Assembly (NCBI RefSeq): GCF_001399675.1
Contig: NZ_LJCO01000077.1
Span: 1 to 64,000, forward strand
Source: Paenalicyclobacillus ferrooxydans
GTDB taxonomy: Bacteria; Bacillota; Bacilli; Alicyclobacillales; Alicyclobacillaceae
Length of the DNA: 64,000 bases
Direction of reading: 5' to 3'
In this document: positions 18,371 through 26,631 of the stretch, one piece after another
Layout: the number at the start of each line of letters is the position of its first letter
Numbering within the stretch: position 1 is the stretch's first letter
The notes under the pieces: model-generated
What the model was told of the DNA's origin: nothing
What the model saw: only the letters and a program-made list of their open reading frames with translations
The model's database searches: none
Translations under genes and position numbers: made by a program

Positions 18371-19867
18371 TCACTCCCGAATTTGGCCGGCCCCGCGTAC
18401 GACAAACTTGTATGTGGTCAGTTCCCTGAGTCCCATCGGGCCACGGGCATGCAGTTTTTGAGTCGATATCCCAATCTCTGCCCCATACCCAAATTCAAAT
18501 CCATCGGTGAAACGAGTCGAAGCATTGTGATAGACAACAGCCGCATTCACAGCATCTAGAAAGCGACTTGCTGCCTCCTGGTCTTCAGTCACGATAGACT
18601 CCGAGTGTTGCGTTCCATGCTGTGCGATATGAGCCATAGCTTCTTCCAGACTGTCTACCACTTTGACGGCCAGGATGAGATCTAAATACTCCGTGTCCCA
18701 GTCCTCTGAAGTTGCGTCGACAACTCGGGCCTTCGTTAGTGCTCCATCGAAGGTACTCTCAAAGCTACTCTCAAAGCTACTCTCGAAGCTACTCTCGAAG
18801 CTACTCTCGAAGCTACTCTCGAAGACACCGACGATGCTCTCGAAGGTACTCCCTTCACTCTTACCTTGTCCGTCCGTCCCCACCACTGCCGATGCCGACA
18901 AAGCCTCCATGGTGCGTGGACACGCCCGCACCTCTACTCCAGCGTCGATCAGCGTACCCACAGCAGCAGGCAACCAACTGTCAGCTATGGCTTTATGGAC
19001 CAGCAAGGTTTCCGCCGCGTTGCAGACGGATGGTCGTTGTGTTTTCGCGTTGAGGATTATCAGGAGGGCTTTATCGAGATCGGCTGCAGCATCTACGTAG
19101 ACATGACAGTTTCCGACCCCCGTTTCGATGACCGGAACCCGGGCGTTTTCGACCACCCGCTGAATCAGGCCTGCTCCGCCGCGCGGAATCGCAAGATCAA
19201 CGAGGCCTCGAGCTTCGATTAAGAGGTCCACCGTCGCATGTTCAACCCGTTCAATGAGTTGCACTGCGTCCCGCGGCAATCCCGCGGACTCCAGCCCTTC
19301 GTGCAAGGCGGCGACGAGCGCCTGGTTCGACTTAAGGGCTTCTCGCCCGCCGCGAAGGACGATGACATTACCCGTTTTGACTGCAAGTCCGGCTGCATCC
19401 ACAGTCACATTGGGCCTCGCTTCATAGACCATCGCAATAACCCCCATGGGCACTCGAACTTTAGTGATCTCGAGGCCATTCGGACGGTGGGTGGTTTCGA
19501 GGATGTCCCCAACCGGATCGTCTAAGTCGATTAATTGGCGTAGTCCGGTCATCATTTGAGCGATCCGCTCCTCGGTCAACGTGAGCCGATCAATCCGAGC
19601 TAGTCCAGCCCCGACCATACCACCATTGTTCCCCGCAGACTCCGAAGCCTCGCCCGCGTGCCTTTGCTTCGCTTGTCGCATTGCCTCCGCCACATCCTCT
19701 GCATTCGCGGCGAGAATGTCCTCCTTGTGATGCCACAACGCCTCAGCCATGCGCTCGAGCGCTGTGTTTTTCTGAATCGTCGAGGCCAATCCCAGGGTAC
19801 CCGTCGCCCTCTTCGCGCGGTGAAGCCGTTCGTAGACGTAATCACGAAGTTCCTGATTGGTCACCAT
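18371..19867 (-). CDS. proA: Glutamate-5-semialdehyde dehydrogenase with FESS repeat insertion
   Basis: Second step of proline synthesis: NADPH reduction of glutamyl-5-phosphate. The catalytic Cys is in TQRPSVCNAAETLL. PMGVIAMVYEARPNVTVDAAGL, EDWDTEYLDLILAVKVVDS and STRFTDGFEFGYGAEIGISTQK (cited in pieces) are typical. 498 residues against about 415. Two in-frame insertions explain the excess: residues 62-87 (Gly/Ser/Ala-rich) and 329-382, where a 12-bp unit encodes SSFE about six times. Both lie at surface loops in the family. ATG start 4 nt after GGAGGG; a GTG one codon later has better spacing. Follows proB by 88 bp. Confidence 0.95.
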   Translation of the reverse strand: MVTNQELRDYVYERLHRAKRATGTLGLASTIQKNTALERMAEALWHHKEDILAANAEDVAEAMRQAKQRHAGEASESAGNNGGMVGAGLARIDRLTLTEERIAQMMTGLRQLIDLDDPVGDILETTHRPNGLEITKVRVPMGVIAMVYEARPNVTVDAAGLAVKTGNVIVLRGGREALKSNQALVAALHEGLESAGLPRDAVQLIERVEHATVDLLIEARGLVDLAIPRGGAGLIQRVVENARVPVIETGVGNCHVYVDAAADLDKALLIILNAKTQRPSVCNAAETLLVHKAIADSWLPAAVGTLIDAGVEVRACPRTMEALSASAVVGTDGQGKSEGSTFESIVGVFESSFESSFESSFESSFESSFESTFDGALTKARVVDATSEDWDTEYLDLILAVKVVDSLEEAMAHIAQHGTQHSESIVTEDQEAASRFLDAVNAAVVYHNASTRFTDGFEFGYGAEIGISTQKLHARGPMGLRELTTYKFVVRGAGQIRE

Positions 19868-19955
19868 CCATCCCTCCTATGTCCTTACTGGCTCAATCGA
19901 CAGCCATCTTGTAAACAGTCATCATGCAGCAGCGTCATGTAAGCAGCTGTCACCC

Positions 19956-21242
19956 TTATACCCGGTCTACCAGTGCCATATCGTTGCGATGCACAACTTC
20001 CGGCAGATCCGTCAACCGCTCACCAGATTGCTGTCGGCGTATCAAGAATTCGAGATCGCGTGCGGAAAAGCTGACAATACCTCGTGCGATGGGCGATCCG
20101 GTGAGATCAACGAGATCGACCGCGGCACCTTCCCGAAACTCACCTTTCACTTCACGCACACCTGGCAAAAGCAGGCTCGCCGCGTGATTTCTCAACGCCC
20201 GGACGGCCCCGTCATCGATGACGAGTTCGCCCTCCGATCTCGATCCGTGGATAAGCCACGCCTTTCGGAGCGAGACAGGCTCAGCCTTCGCGTGGAAGCG
20301 GGTGCCAACCGACGTCTTATCGCCGGAGCGCTGGCTGATCGTGTCCGCACGGTTGCAGGGCCCTCCGTTGCCGTTCCCGTTGCCTTGGCCGCTGCCTTGG
20401 CCGTTGCCTGCTCCACCCATATCTCCTACACCGTGGATCCGATTGCTAGTGTCTGCAGCGCTACGGTGTCCGATCGTGCCTGGGCTGTCGGGCGATCCGC
20501 CAATATCTCTAGTAAGGTGGAGAAGGACGCCCGGCTCTGCCGACGACGCTACTACGACATCACATCCGCCTGCCACAGCAATTTTTGCAGCCCCGACTTT
20601 GGTCCGCATGCCACCTGTGCCGACTCGGCTTCCTGAGCCTCCAGCCGCAGCTTCCATCTCCTCGGTGATCTCCCAAACGTCGGAAATTCGAACCGCCAGC
20701 GGATCCGTTGCGGGGTTTCCGGTGTACAATCCATCCACATCCGTGAGCAACACCAGTTCGTCGGCTTCCGTCACCAAGGCAACAAGGCTGGCGAGTGTAT
20801 CGTTGTCACCAAAGCGGATTTCGTCCACAGCGACTGTGTCGTTTTCGTTGACGATTGGAATGATGCCATGGTGCAAGAGCGTCATCAGTGTGTTGCGGAC
20901 GTGGACGAAGCGGGATCGGTCGGCCGTATCGGATCGCGTTAACAAGACCTGACCAATCGCTAGACCCCAGGCCCCAAACAGTTGCTCGTAGGTGTGCATT
21001 AAGACACCTTGCCCCACAGCGGCTGCCGCCTGCTTCTCCGGCATTGTGATGTTGGTGCGGCGCCAACCGAGCTTGCCGATCCCCGCCGCTACAGCACCAG
21101 ACGACACAAGCACAACCTGCCGACGCCCGGACAGCTGAATTTCAGCCAGTTGGGCAACGAGGCCCTGCAGTCGCTCGACAGAGAGTCGGCCGTCTCCATC
21201 AGTGATCGAGCTCGATCCGATTTTCACAACCATCGTTTGCAT
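19956..21242 (-). CDS. proB: Glutamate 5-kinase with Gly/Asn-rich linker insertion
   Basis: First step of proline synthesis: ATP-dependent phosphorylation of glutamate. The amino-acid kinase domain shows VVKIGSSSIT, LVSSGAVAAGIG, PIVNENDTVAVDEIRFGDND and the GTGGMRTKVGAAKIA loop. A C-terminal PUA domain starts around DDGAVRALRNHAASLL and LLPGVREVKGEF. 428 residues against about 370. The excess lies between the two domains, residues 247-322, with a GNGQGSGQGNGNGNGG core. ATG start with GGGAGGTG upstream. First gene of proBA under the T-box leader. Confidence 0.95.
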   Translation of the reverse strand: MQTMVVKIGSSSITDGDGRLSVERLQGLVAQLAEIQLSGRRQVVLVSSGAVAAGIGKLGWRRTNITMPEKQAAAAVGQGVLMHTYEQLFGAWGLAIGQVLLTRSDTADRSRFVHVRNTLMTLLHHGIIPIVNENDTVAVDEIRFGDNDTLASLVALVTEADELVLLTDVDGLYTGNPATDPLAVRISDVWEITEEMEAAAGGSGSRVGTGGMRTKVGAAKIAVAGGCDVVVASSAEPGVLLHLTRDIGGSPDSPGTIGHRSAADTSNRIHGVGDMGGAGNGQGSGQGNGNGNGGPCNRADTISQRSGDKTSVGTRFHAKAEPVSLRKAWLIHGSRSEGELVIDDGAVRALRNHAASLLLPGVREVKGEFREGAAVDLVDLTGSPIARGIVSFSARDLEFLIRRQQSGERLTDLPEVVHRNDMALVDRV

Positions 21243-21440
21243 TCAAGCACCTCCCGGCATCTGCTGATAATCAAGCCAATTCGATCCGTTTTTGACACGT
21301 CTGCCGTGTGACACGAACACCCTGTGAACCCGCGCCCTTGGACTCATTGCCATCTCTGGCCTGCGCCCTCTGACACCTGTGTGCGATGAACCTGTACCAT
21401 GTAACGGCTGTGCCCTTTTAGTCCTGTGCCCTCGGACTCC

Positions 21441-21530
21441 TGTACCATCTGAACCTGTACCATCTGAACCTGTACCATCTGAACCTGTACCATCTGAACC
21501 TGTACCATCTGAACCTGTACCATCTGAACC
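21441..21530. repeat. 15-bp minisatellite in the proB leader
   Basis: Six exact copies of TGTACCATCTGAACC, with diverged units on both sides, between the T-box terminator and the proB ATG. An open minus-strand frame runs through it (GTGSD repeats) and stops immediately before the proB ATG, but it has no good ribosome site of its own. Confidence 0.9.
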
Positions 21531-21582
21531 TGTGCCCTCGGACTCCTTTGCCATCTGACTCCTTTGCGTTGAATAGAAATAC

Positions 21583-21857
21583 AAAAAGCCTCTCATCCAT
21601 CGAAGGACGAAAGGCTTAATTCCGCGGTACCACCTTCATAATCGTCCGACGCAGCGAAGAGAACTCACGAGCGAAGGCACGATCACTCAACCCAATAACG
21701 GCGGGGATCCGTTCCGCTTTTCACGGAAAGCTAAGGAGTCGGGTGCTGATACGTCTTATCCGGCGAAGAATTCCAGCCCATGCATCTTCGCTCTCTGGGA
21801 CGGATAAAGTGTGATGTATCGCAGTCTCCCTCATGGCCGTCACGATGTTTACGATTG
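21583..21857 (-). promoter_or_regulatory. T-box riboswitch controlling proBA, probably proline tRNA
   Basis: The minus strand carries the canonical T-box GGTGGTACCGCGG (21622-21634), followed by a Rho-independent terminator (AAGCCT...AGGCTT then TTTTT, 21583-21617). Upstream, Stem I can be drawn with helices TTATCCG/CGGATAA, GATAC/GTATC and AGGGAG/CTCCTT. The internal loop between the last two holds CACCCGA on the 3' side, where CCG (Pro) is the likely specifier codon. Uncharged tRNA-Pro would therefore allow read-through into proBA. About 340 nt of repeat-bearing leader separate the terminator from the proB ATG. Confidence 0.92.
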
Positions 21858-21863
21858 TGTATG

Positions 21864-21892
21864 TTTATACAATGCTTTCTGACAGTTGTCAA
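21864..21892 (-). promoter_or_regulatory. SigA-type promoter of the proBA leader
   Basis: Minus-strand TTGACA (21887-21892), exactly 17 bp spacer, then TATAAA (21864-21869). It directly precedes the T-box leader. Confidence 0.85.
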
Positions 21893-22236
21893 GAGTCAGA
21901 GCAAGAGTCAGGTACGAAGCCTTCTGTTGAGGACACTCTTCTCTTCTCTATGCGTTCGAAGGGGGGCATATACCAATCAATGAAGGAGAGTCTTGCCGAT
22001 GAATGAAGGTCGGTCATCGTGATGGATCATGGACGGACACTGCAATGGATCAAGGGCGGCCATTGCAATGGAGGAAGAGCTTCACTGTGATGGATGAAGC
22101 GCCATCACAGCAATGAGAAAGAAAGTTCAACAAAAAATAACTTTTGAGGTCAAAAAGAGGAATCAGATAACTAGAATCAGGGCAACCTGCTAGTGTAGCA
22201 AAGTTATCCATGTAAGCTCGATTGGAGGAGTCGAAA

Positions 22237-22416
22237 ATGCAACTTCAAATGAGTGCTGAAGAGGTCATTACGAAAATTAAACAACTTAATGATCAAGGTG
22301 AATCTCTGAACAAAAAACGCGTGAAAAAGGCTGATCCGGATTTAATGAAACACGCCCTCTACTACTATCCGAGTTGGGAACATGCCATTCGAGAGACAGG
22401 CTTAGAACTACAGTAA
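22237..22416 (+). CDS. Small protein made of one homing-endonuclease-associated repeat
   Basis: 59 residues. The pattern I-x2-LN-x2-GESLNKKRV...P-x-LMKHALYYYPSWEHAIRETGL matches the short helical repeat usually found beside HNH or GIY-YIG nuclease domains, where it helps bind DNA. Here it stands alone. ATG at 22237 with GGAGGAG 6 nt upstream; an in-frame TTG at 22222 would place the ribosome site inside the gene. A strong hairpin follows. A free-standing DNA-binding role is inference. Confidence 0.65.
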   Translation: MQLQMSAEEVITKIKQLNDQGESLNKKRVKKADPDLMKHALYYYPSWEHAIRETGLELQ

Positions 22417-22433
22417 TCAGTAACCATGGCGAG

Positions 22434-22468
22434 TTGGCCCGGGCGAGGACCAACCTAGCCCGGGCCAA
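22434..22468. terminator. Terminator between convergent genes
   Basis: Perfect 11-bp stem TTGGCCCGGGC / GCCCGGGCCAA with a 13-nt loop, followed on the plus strand by a short T run (22479-22483). It ends the small repeat protein and faces the convergent HTH gene. Confidence 0.82.
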
Positions 22469-22471
22469 TTG

Positions 22472-23734
22472 TCACCCCTTTTTGCCGATGAACTTCTCCA
22501 CTTGATGTGCCACATATTGATGAATTTGCTCACCCGCAGGCCCCGTGCCCAGTAGATCTGACAAATCACCGTAAGCGCGTCCGACTGCCTCTTGCAAAAG
22601 TCTAATCCCCATCTGCATTAGTTCATCCCGAGATAATTCCTGTGTATTAATGATTTTCGGAAGAGAAATAAGTCCTTGTCTGTCGACCAGAGGGATATGT
22701 ATGTCTGCAATGCTGTCGAGAGCATTTGAATCGCAAACCTGTGTACCAGTAGTCTTTAAATCGGAAGCAGATGGAGCGGGAGCCCCTGAATCATGAGCCT
22801 GGGAATAGGCCTTGGAATCATGGCCCTTGGAATCACCGCCCTTGGACTCTAGAACTTCTGAATCGCCGTTTTTCTCGTAAACCGTGTCTAGGGGGACAGC
22901 GGTGACAGCCGGTACGCTGCATGATTGCTCGGCATTGATCGTCTGTTTTTGGAGCAGAACCTCATTTTGATTGGATGGCTGCCCTACGACATGGAGTTTC
23001 CGGCGCGGGTAAAGGACGTACCCTGGAGTACCGTCTTCACCCGATGCACTGCCTTCCCCCGCTTCTCCTCCTGCTGAAGTTGCGGGAAGTGCTTCGCCCT
23101 CCAGAGAGGCAGCCACATCGTCATTCTCTGAAGTGGGATTCGCTTTCTCGATAGACTCCGAATCAGAGTCATCTGCGCTGGGTTCAGCAATCGTCGCCGA
23201 AGACGTCAGGGCACTGCGACTTAACATCTGTTCTATCTCTTGCTGTTCAACCGCAACATCCTTCAAGCCCCACTTGTTGAGCCAATGAAACAGTGCCGGA
23301 CCGCTGATACCTTGTTGCTTTGCAATCTTATTCTTACTCTTGCCAGCCGCTCGCTCTCGCAAGTACTCTTCCGGAGTGAGGGAGAAACCCATTGTATCTC
23401 GACCTTTCCTTACATACTCCATTCTGCGGTGTTCCATCAGACGAGGAACTTTGCATCCGTGCGTCCACAGCACATCGCCAAGTGAATTCAGCATCTCCAA
23501 GTCTCTTGGGGTGTACTTGGATGCAATGGAGGGAGACAATGGAATCCCCATCACTTCACAAGCTACCTGCAGGCTGGTACGACTTGAGATCCACCTGAGC
23601 GTCTCATTTAACTGCATCTCGTATTGCTCGGCAAAATCCGTTAGTAGAGCAATCCAATCCAGTTCGTTTGTTGCGGTAGCAGCGTTTACGCCCGTAAGGC
23701 GCACCTCATCCAACTGCTGCTTTGATACGCTCAT
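22472..23734 (-). CDS. HTH-domain protein with long disordered middle
   Basis: 420 residues, function unknown. Residues about 120-155 contain a likely helix-turn-helix (LTPEEYLRERAAGKSKNKIA then QQGISGPALFHWLNKWGLKD), like the short HTH found in phage and mobile-element regulators. Residues 165-350 are Ser/Asp/Glu-rich and repetitive (DSKGHDSKAYSQAHDSG). The last 60 residues are helical (ELSRDELMQMGIRLLQEAVG). Start ATG 23734 with GGGGAG upstream, rather than an earlier in-frame codon at 23803. About 530 bp separate its start from palindrome array 2. A role in binding the arrays is only a hypothesis. Confidence 0.7.
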   Translation of the reverse strand: MSVSKQQLDEVRLTGVNAATATNELDWIALLTDFAEQYEMQLNETLRWISSRTSLQVACEVMGIPLSPSIASKYTPRDLEMLNSLGDVLWTHGCKVPRLMEHRRMEYVRKGRDTMGFSLTPEEYLRERAAGKSKNKIAKQQGISGPALFHWLNKWGLKDVAVEQQEIEQMLSRSALTSSATIAEPSADDSDSESIEKANPTSENDDVAASLEGEALPATSAGGEAGEGSASGEDGTPGYVLYPRRKLHVVGQPSNQNEVLLQKQTINAEQSCSVPAVTAVPLDTVYEKNGDSEVLESKGGDSKGHDSKAYSQAHDSGAPAPSASDLKTTGTQVCDSNALDSIADIHIPLVDRQGLISLPKIINTQELSRDELMQMGIRLLQEAVGRAYGDLSDLLGTGPAGEQIHQYVAHQVEKFIGKKG

Positions 23735-24266
23735 CCTTATCTCCCCTAGACCCATTCTGTGTGTGGAGCTACAGTCGGGGCCTCTACTGCTCTCTCGTCT
23801 CAAACTTATCTGTAAGGCCTCTGCATTGGTGAAGGCGCGTATTTTTTTCTCTTTTTACTGCGCCAACTTCAATTTTTACTGACTCGAGTTTTTTCCACTC
23901 TCTGTTTTTTCCACTCTATCTCTGCTTTTGGCTTTTGTCTCGTAAATCCTAAATCTCTGTTCGTTCGTGCTTTATCGCGCATAACTGACAACATTCGCTG
24001 TCGATACTTGTAAGTTATTCGGTATTTGTCCTGTTTTCCCCTGCCTGAATAGAGTGATTTATATATGTGTGAAATTTTTCCACGACAGCTTGGATGTGCT
24101 CCGTTGAGTACAGCCTGGCACGAAAGGTTTCTCCTTTTATTCGGGTGGAAAACACGGTGGAGTGAGCGTGATCGGGCACGAAATCACAGGGGCCAACTTG
24201 CCCGGGTCACAAGAAACAAGAGTGGTAAGCAAATATTAACCTGGAGTGAACAGCAATAGGGGAAAT
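23735..24266. other. Upstream region of the HTH gene and leader of array 2
   Basis: Pyrimidine-rich near the gene (repeated TTTTTTCCACTCT), then a stretch (24143-24260) sharing clear similarity with the left flank of array 5 (48183-48302). The common core is CACAAGAAAC-N2-GAGTGGTAAG-N1-2-AAATATTA, at 24208-24238 and 48253-48284. No gene was found. Confidence 0.6.
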
Positions 24267-24745
24267 TGAGAGGCTTTGGCCGACTTAGCAGGTCCGGCTC
24301 AACCCTGAATGACATCGGTAAGTCGCTGGGAGCGACTTAACAACCGGATCGGGGACGACTTAAGTCGCTACAACCGACTAAACATGCGAAATCCGACAGT
24401 TTAAGTGGCTCTGACCGACTTAGCAGGACCGGCTCACGCCTGAAGGGCATCGGTAAGTCGCTGGGAGCGACTTACCAACCGGATCGGGGACGACTTAAGT
24501 CGCTACAACCGACTAAACACGCGAAATCGGACAGCTTAAGTGGCTGACACCGACTAAGCAGGTCCGGCTCACGCCTGAAGGGCATCGGTAAGTCGCTGGG
24601 AGCGACTTAACAACCGGATCGGGGACGACTTAAGTCGCTACAACCGACTAAACATGCGAAATCCGACAGTTTAAGTCGCTACAACCGACTAAGCAGCGCT
24701 CGCCCACGCCTGAAGGGCATCGGTAAGTCGCTGGGAGCGACTTAA
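24267..24745. repeat. Palindrome array 2, 135-bp period
   Basis: About 3.5 units of exactly 135 bp. Palindrome centres at (24277), 24329, 24371, 24412, 24464, 24506, 24547, 24599, 24641, 24682 and 24734. Spacing runs 42, 41, 52, the mirror order of array 1, so this array is inverted relative to arrays 1, 3 and 4. The best palindrome is TAAGTCGCT-N3-AGCGACTTA. It ends 38 bp after the stop of the minus-strand DUF1722-like gene. Confidence 0.95.
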
Positions 24746-24782
24746 CAACCGGATCGCGGACAGGAGAGATCCTGCACTTTTT

Positions 24783-25337
24783 CTAATCCATCGGGGCGAC
24801 CTGAATCTTAACGTTAACCTTAACCTCGGCCTTAACTCCACCCCCACCCCCACATTCACCTTCACCCTCGATCTGTAAGCACCATTGACGTCCACTGCTC
24901 ATAAACACAGCTCTGTCCCATGGCTCGTCCGTCCATATGTAGGATGTCTCAAGATACGCGTTTTCGATCTCCTTGAGGCGTGCCTTGAGTTCGGACAGGA
25001 CCGAGGTCGCATCCGTCATCACTCTGTCTGAGAGACGTTGTCTCTCTTCTACGGATAAGTCGCGTTTCCAGTATCCCAAGAGATGGTAGGCCGTGTTTCT
25101 CAGTGCAGAATTCGTCACCGGATCGGCTTCAATACGCTTTACATGTGAGAGCCACCTGTATAAGGGAAGCGGATCGTGTAGGAGAGATGCCTCTTCTCCT
25201 GCCTTTCTAAGTTCCGCAGACAGTTCCTTAACGAACCGGTAATTCCTTGCCATGACAGCGTATTTCACGTCTCTCCAAAACGCCTCGCAGCCTTTGTACA
25301 ACAGCTCCACACGTGTCTCAGATCCGGAAGCTTCCAT
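24783..25337 (-). CDS. DUF1722-like protein (YbgA type)
   Basis: 184 residues. The central part, ALRNTAYHLLGYWKRDLSVEERQRL then LKARLKEIENAYLETSYIWTDEPW (quoted in pieces), follows the DUF1722 pattern of a helical domain ending in a YL-x2-Q/S-Y segment. DUF1722 genes such as E. coli ybgA sit beside photolyase genes. Here the neighbours are folE and a B12-photoreceptor-like regulator, which gives the same light theme. The C-terminus ends in a Glu/Gly/Val/Lys repeat tail (GGGGGVKAEVKVNVK), another in-frame expansion. The biochemical role is unknown. Confidence 0.6.
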   Translation of the reverse strand: MEASGSETRVELLYKGCEAFWRDVKYAVMARNYRFVKELSAELRKAGEEASLLHDPLPLYRWLSHVKRIEADPVTNSALRNTAYHLLGYWKRDLSVEERQRLSDRVMTDATSVLSELKARLKEIENAYLETSYIWTDEPWDRAVFMSSGRQWCLQIEGEGECGGGGGVKAEVKVNVKIQVAPMD

Positions 25338-25507
25338 CCTCGTTCACCCCGCGCACAACTTCCAAAGCATCGTTGTATGTGAAGCAGGCACCTTGAGCCA
25401 ACCCTTAGGCAGCAGTAGTTTGAGAGCCTTCCCAGGGTGCCTGCATTGTCAGCCTCTTGTACACCGTCTCATCTGCCAAAAAAAGCACGGTCTGTTTGCC
25501 CACATCG

Positions 25508-25635
25508 AAGCGGGTTTGCTCACTGGAGACAGGTCTGCCCACATGGAGGCAAGTCTGCTCACATGGAGCGAGTTTGCCCACACAGAGGCGGGTTTGCCCA
25601 CATGGAGGCAGGTCTGCCCACATAAAAGCAGGTCT
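25508..25635. repeat. 21-bp minisatellite
   Basis: About six copies of a 21-bp unit containing CCCACATGGAGGC, between the DUF1722-like gene and the 3' end of folE. It fills most of a 310-bp gap. The unit is a multiple of three and is open on both strands, but no start or ribosome site supports a gene. Confidence 0.88.
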
Positions 25636-25650
25636 CCTCGCAGCTTATGT

Positions 25651-26304
25651 TCACAGCTGCCGCGAAGCCTGCAGCAGAGTGAACACTTCCTGCTCCTGTG
25701 CCGAAGTCAGGTTCCCGCGTCTTGCTTTGGTGATGGTAGACGATCCCGGTTTCTGCACCCCACGCATACTCATGCACATGTGTTCGGCCTGGATCATCAC
25801 AAACACACCCTCCGCGTTCAGTTCTTCGTACAAGGTTTGCGCGATCTCGTTGGTCAACCGCTCCTGCACCTGCGGTCTCCGAGCGTAGGCCTCGACGAGT
25901 CGAGCTAACTTGGACAAACCCGTGACAACGCCATCTCTCGGAACGTAGGCCACGTGCGCCTTCCCATAGAAGGGAACCAGGTGGTGTTCGCACATCGAAT
26001 AGAACGGAATGTCTCTGACCAGCACGATCTCGCTGTCGCCCACCTCAAACCTTGCCGACAGCACTTCTTTCGGATCCTGACGCAGACCAGAAAAGACTTC
26101 AGCGTACATCCTCGCCACGCGATCCGGTGTGTCGAGCAGTCCATCGCGAGTCGGATCCTCACCGATCGCTTCCAGGATCATGCGGACAGCCAGTTTAATT
26201 TTGTCGTGATCGACTGCGGTGTGGTCATCAAGTGTGGTGTCTGTGGCATCTGCGCGTGTATCTTCATTGGCCAGCGCCAGAGCAGTCACTTTATCAGGTG
26301 TCAT
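25651..26304 (-). CDS. folE: GTP cyclohydrolase I
   Basis: Converts GTP to 7,8-dihydroneopterin triphosphate, first step of folate and pterin synthesis. The zinc site is visible in [18 protein letters not shown] and in [31 protein letters not shown] is the family signature. 217 residues, with a slightly long polar N-terminus. AGGAGG lies 11 nt before the ATG. It is divergent from the CarH/LitR-like regulator, with repeated TTGTACAA-type motifs between them. This suggests light or B12 control of pterin supply (photolyase antenna), an inference from context. Confidence 0.95.
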   Translation of the reverse strand: MTPDKVTALALANEDTRADATDTTLDDHTAVDHDKIKLAVRMILEAIGEDPTRDGLLDTPDRVARMYAEVFSGLRQDPKEVLSARFEVGDSEIVLVRDIPFYSMCEHHLVPFYGKAHVAYVPRDGVVTGLSKLARLVEAYARRPQVQERLTNEIAQTLYEELNAEGVFVMIQAEHMCMSMRGVQKPGSSTITKARRGNLTSAQEQEVFTLLQASRQL

Positions 26305-26512
26305 GTCTCATCGTGCCTCCTGTTGGTAGTGCAGTTCTTCATTGGTAGTACAGTTCTTCAGTGGTTGAATTCATTACAGGCCAAGAGTTGTACAGTGTAC
26401 GGGTGCAGAGTGAGAGTGTACGCATTGTGCAGAGTGTGCGTGTGCAGAGTGTGCGAAGCTTAGAGAGATTACTAGTCCTGCCAAAAGTGCGAATTGTGCA
26501 CACTGCGGAACG

Positions 26513-26574
26513 TTATACAAACTATCGACAAAACATTGTACAACAATCATATACCTTTGACAAAGATTATACAA
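26513..26574. promoter_or_regulatory. Three TTRTACAA motifs, candidate operators of the B12-type regulator
   Basis: TTATACAA (26513-26520), TTGTACAA (26536-26543) and TTATACAA (26567-26574) lie in the folE/regulator divergent region. The last falls inside the regulator promoter spacer. MerR-type CarH/LitR proteins bind repeated TACA-containing half sites, so autoregulation is plausible. Confidence 0.6.
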
Positions 26575-26585
26575 GGGAGTAAATT
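26557..26585 (+). promoter_or_regulatory. Promoter of the MerR/B12 regulator
   Basis: TTGACA (26557-26562), 17-bp spacer, TAAATT (26580-26585), about 45 bp before the ATG at 26632. The spacer contains a TTATACAA motif. Confidence 0.65.
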
Positions 26586-26631
26586 TAGAGATGATGATGA
26601 ATTCGTGATGAGATCTTGGAGGCATTCCACC

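Noticed and set aside
21243-21596. Open frame of GTGSD repeats upstream of proB
   Set aside because: Composition comes from the 15-bp minisatellite, no ribosome site at its start, and it begins inside the T-box terminator.
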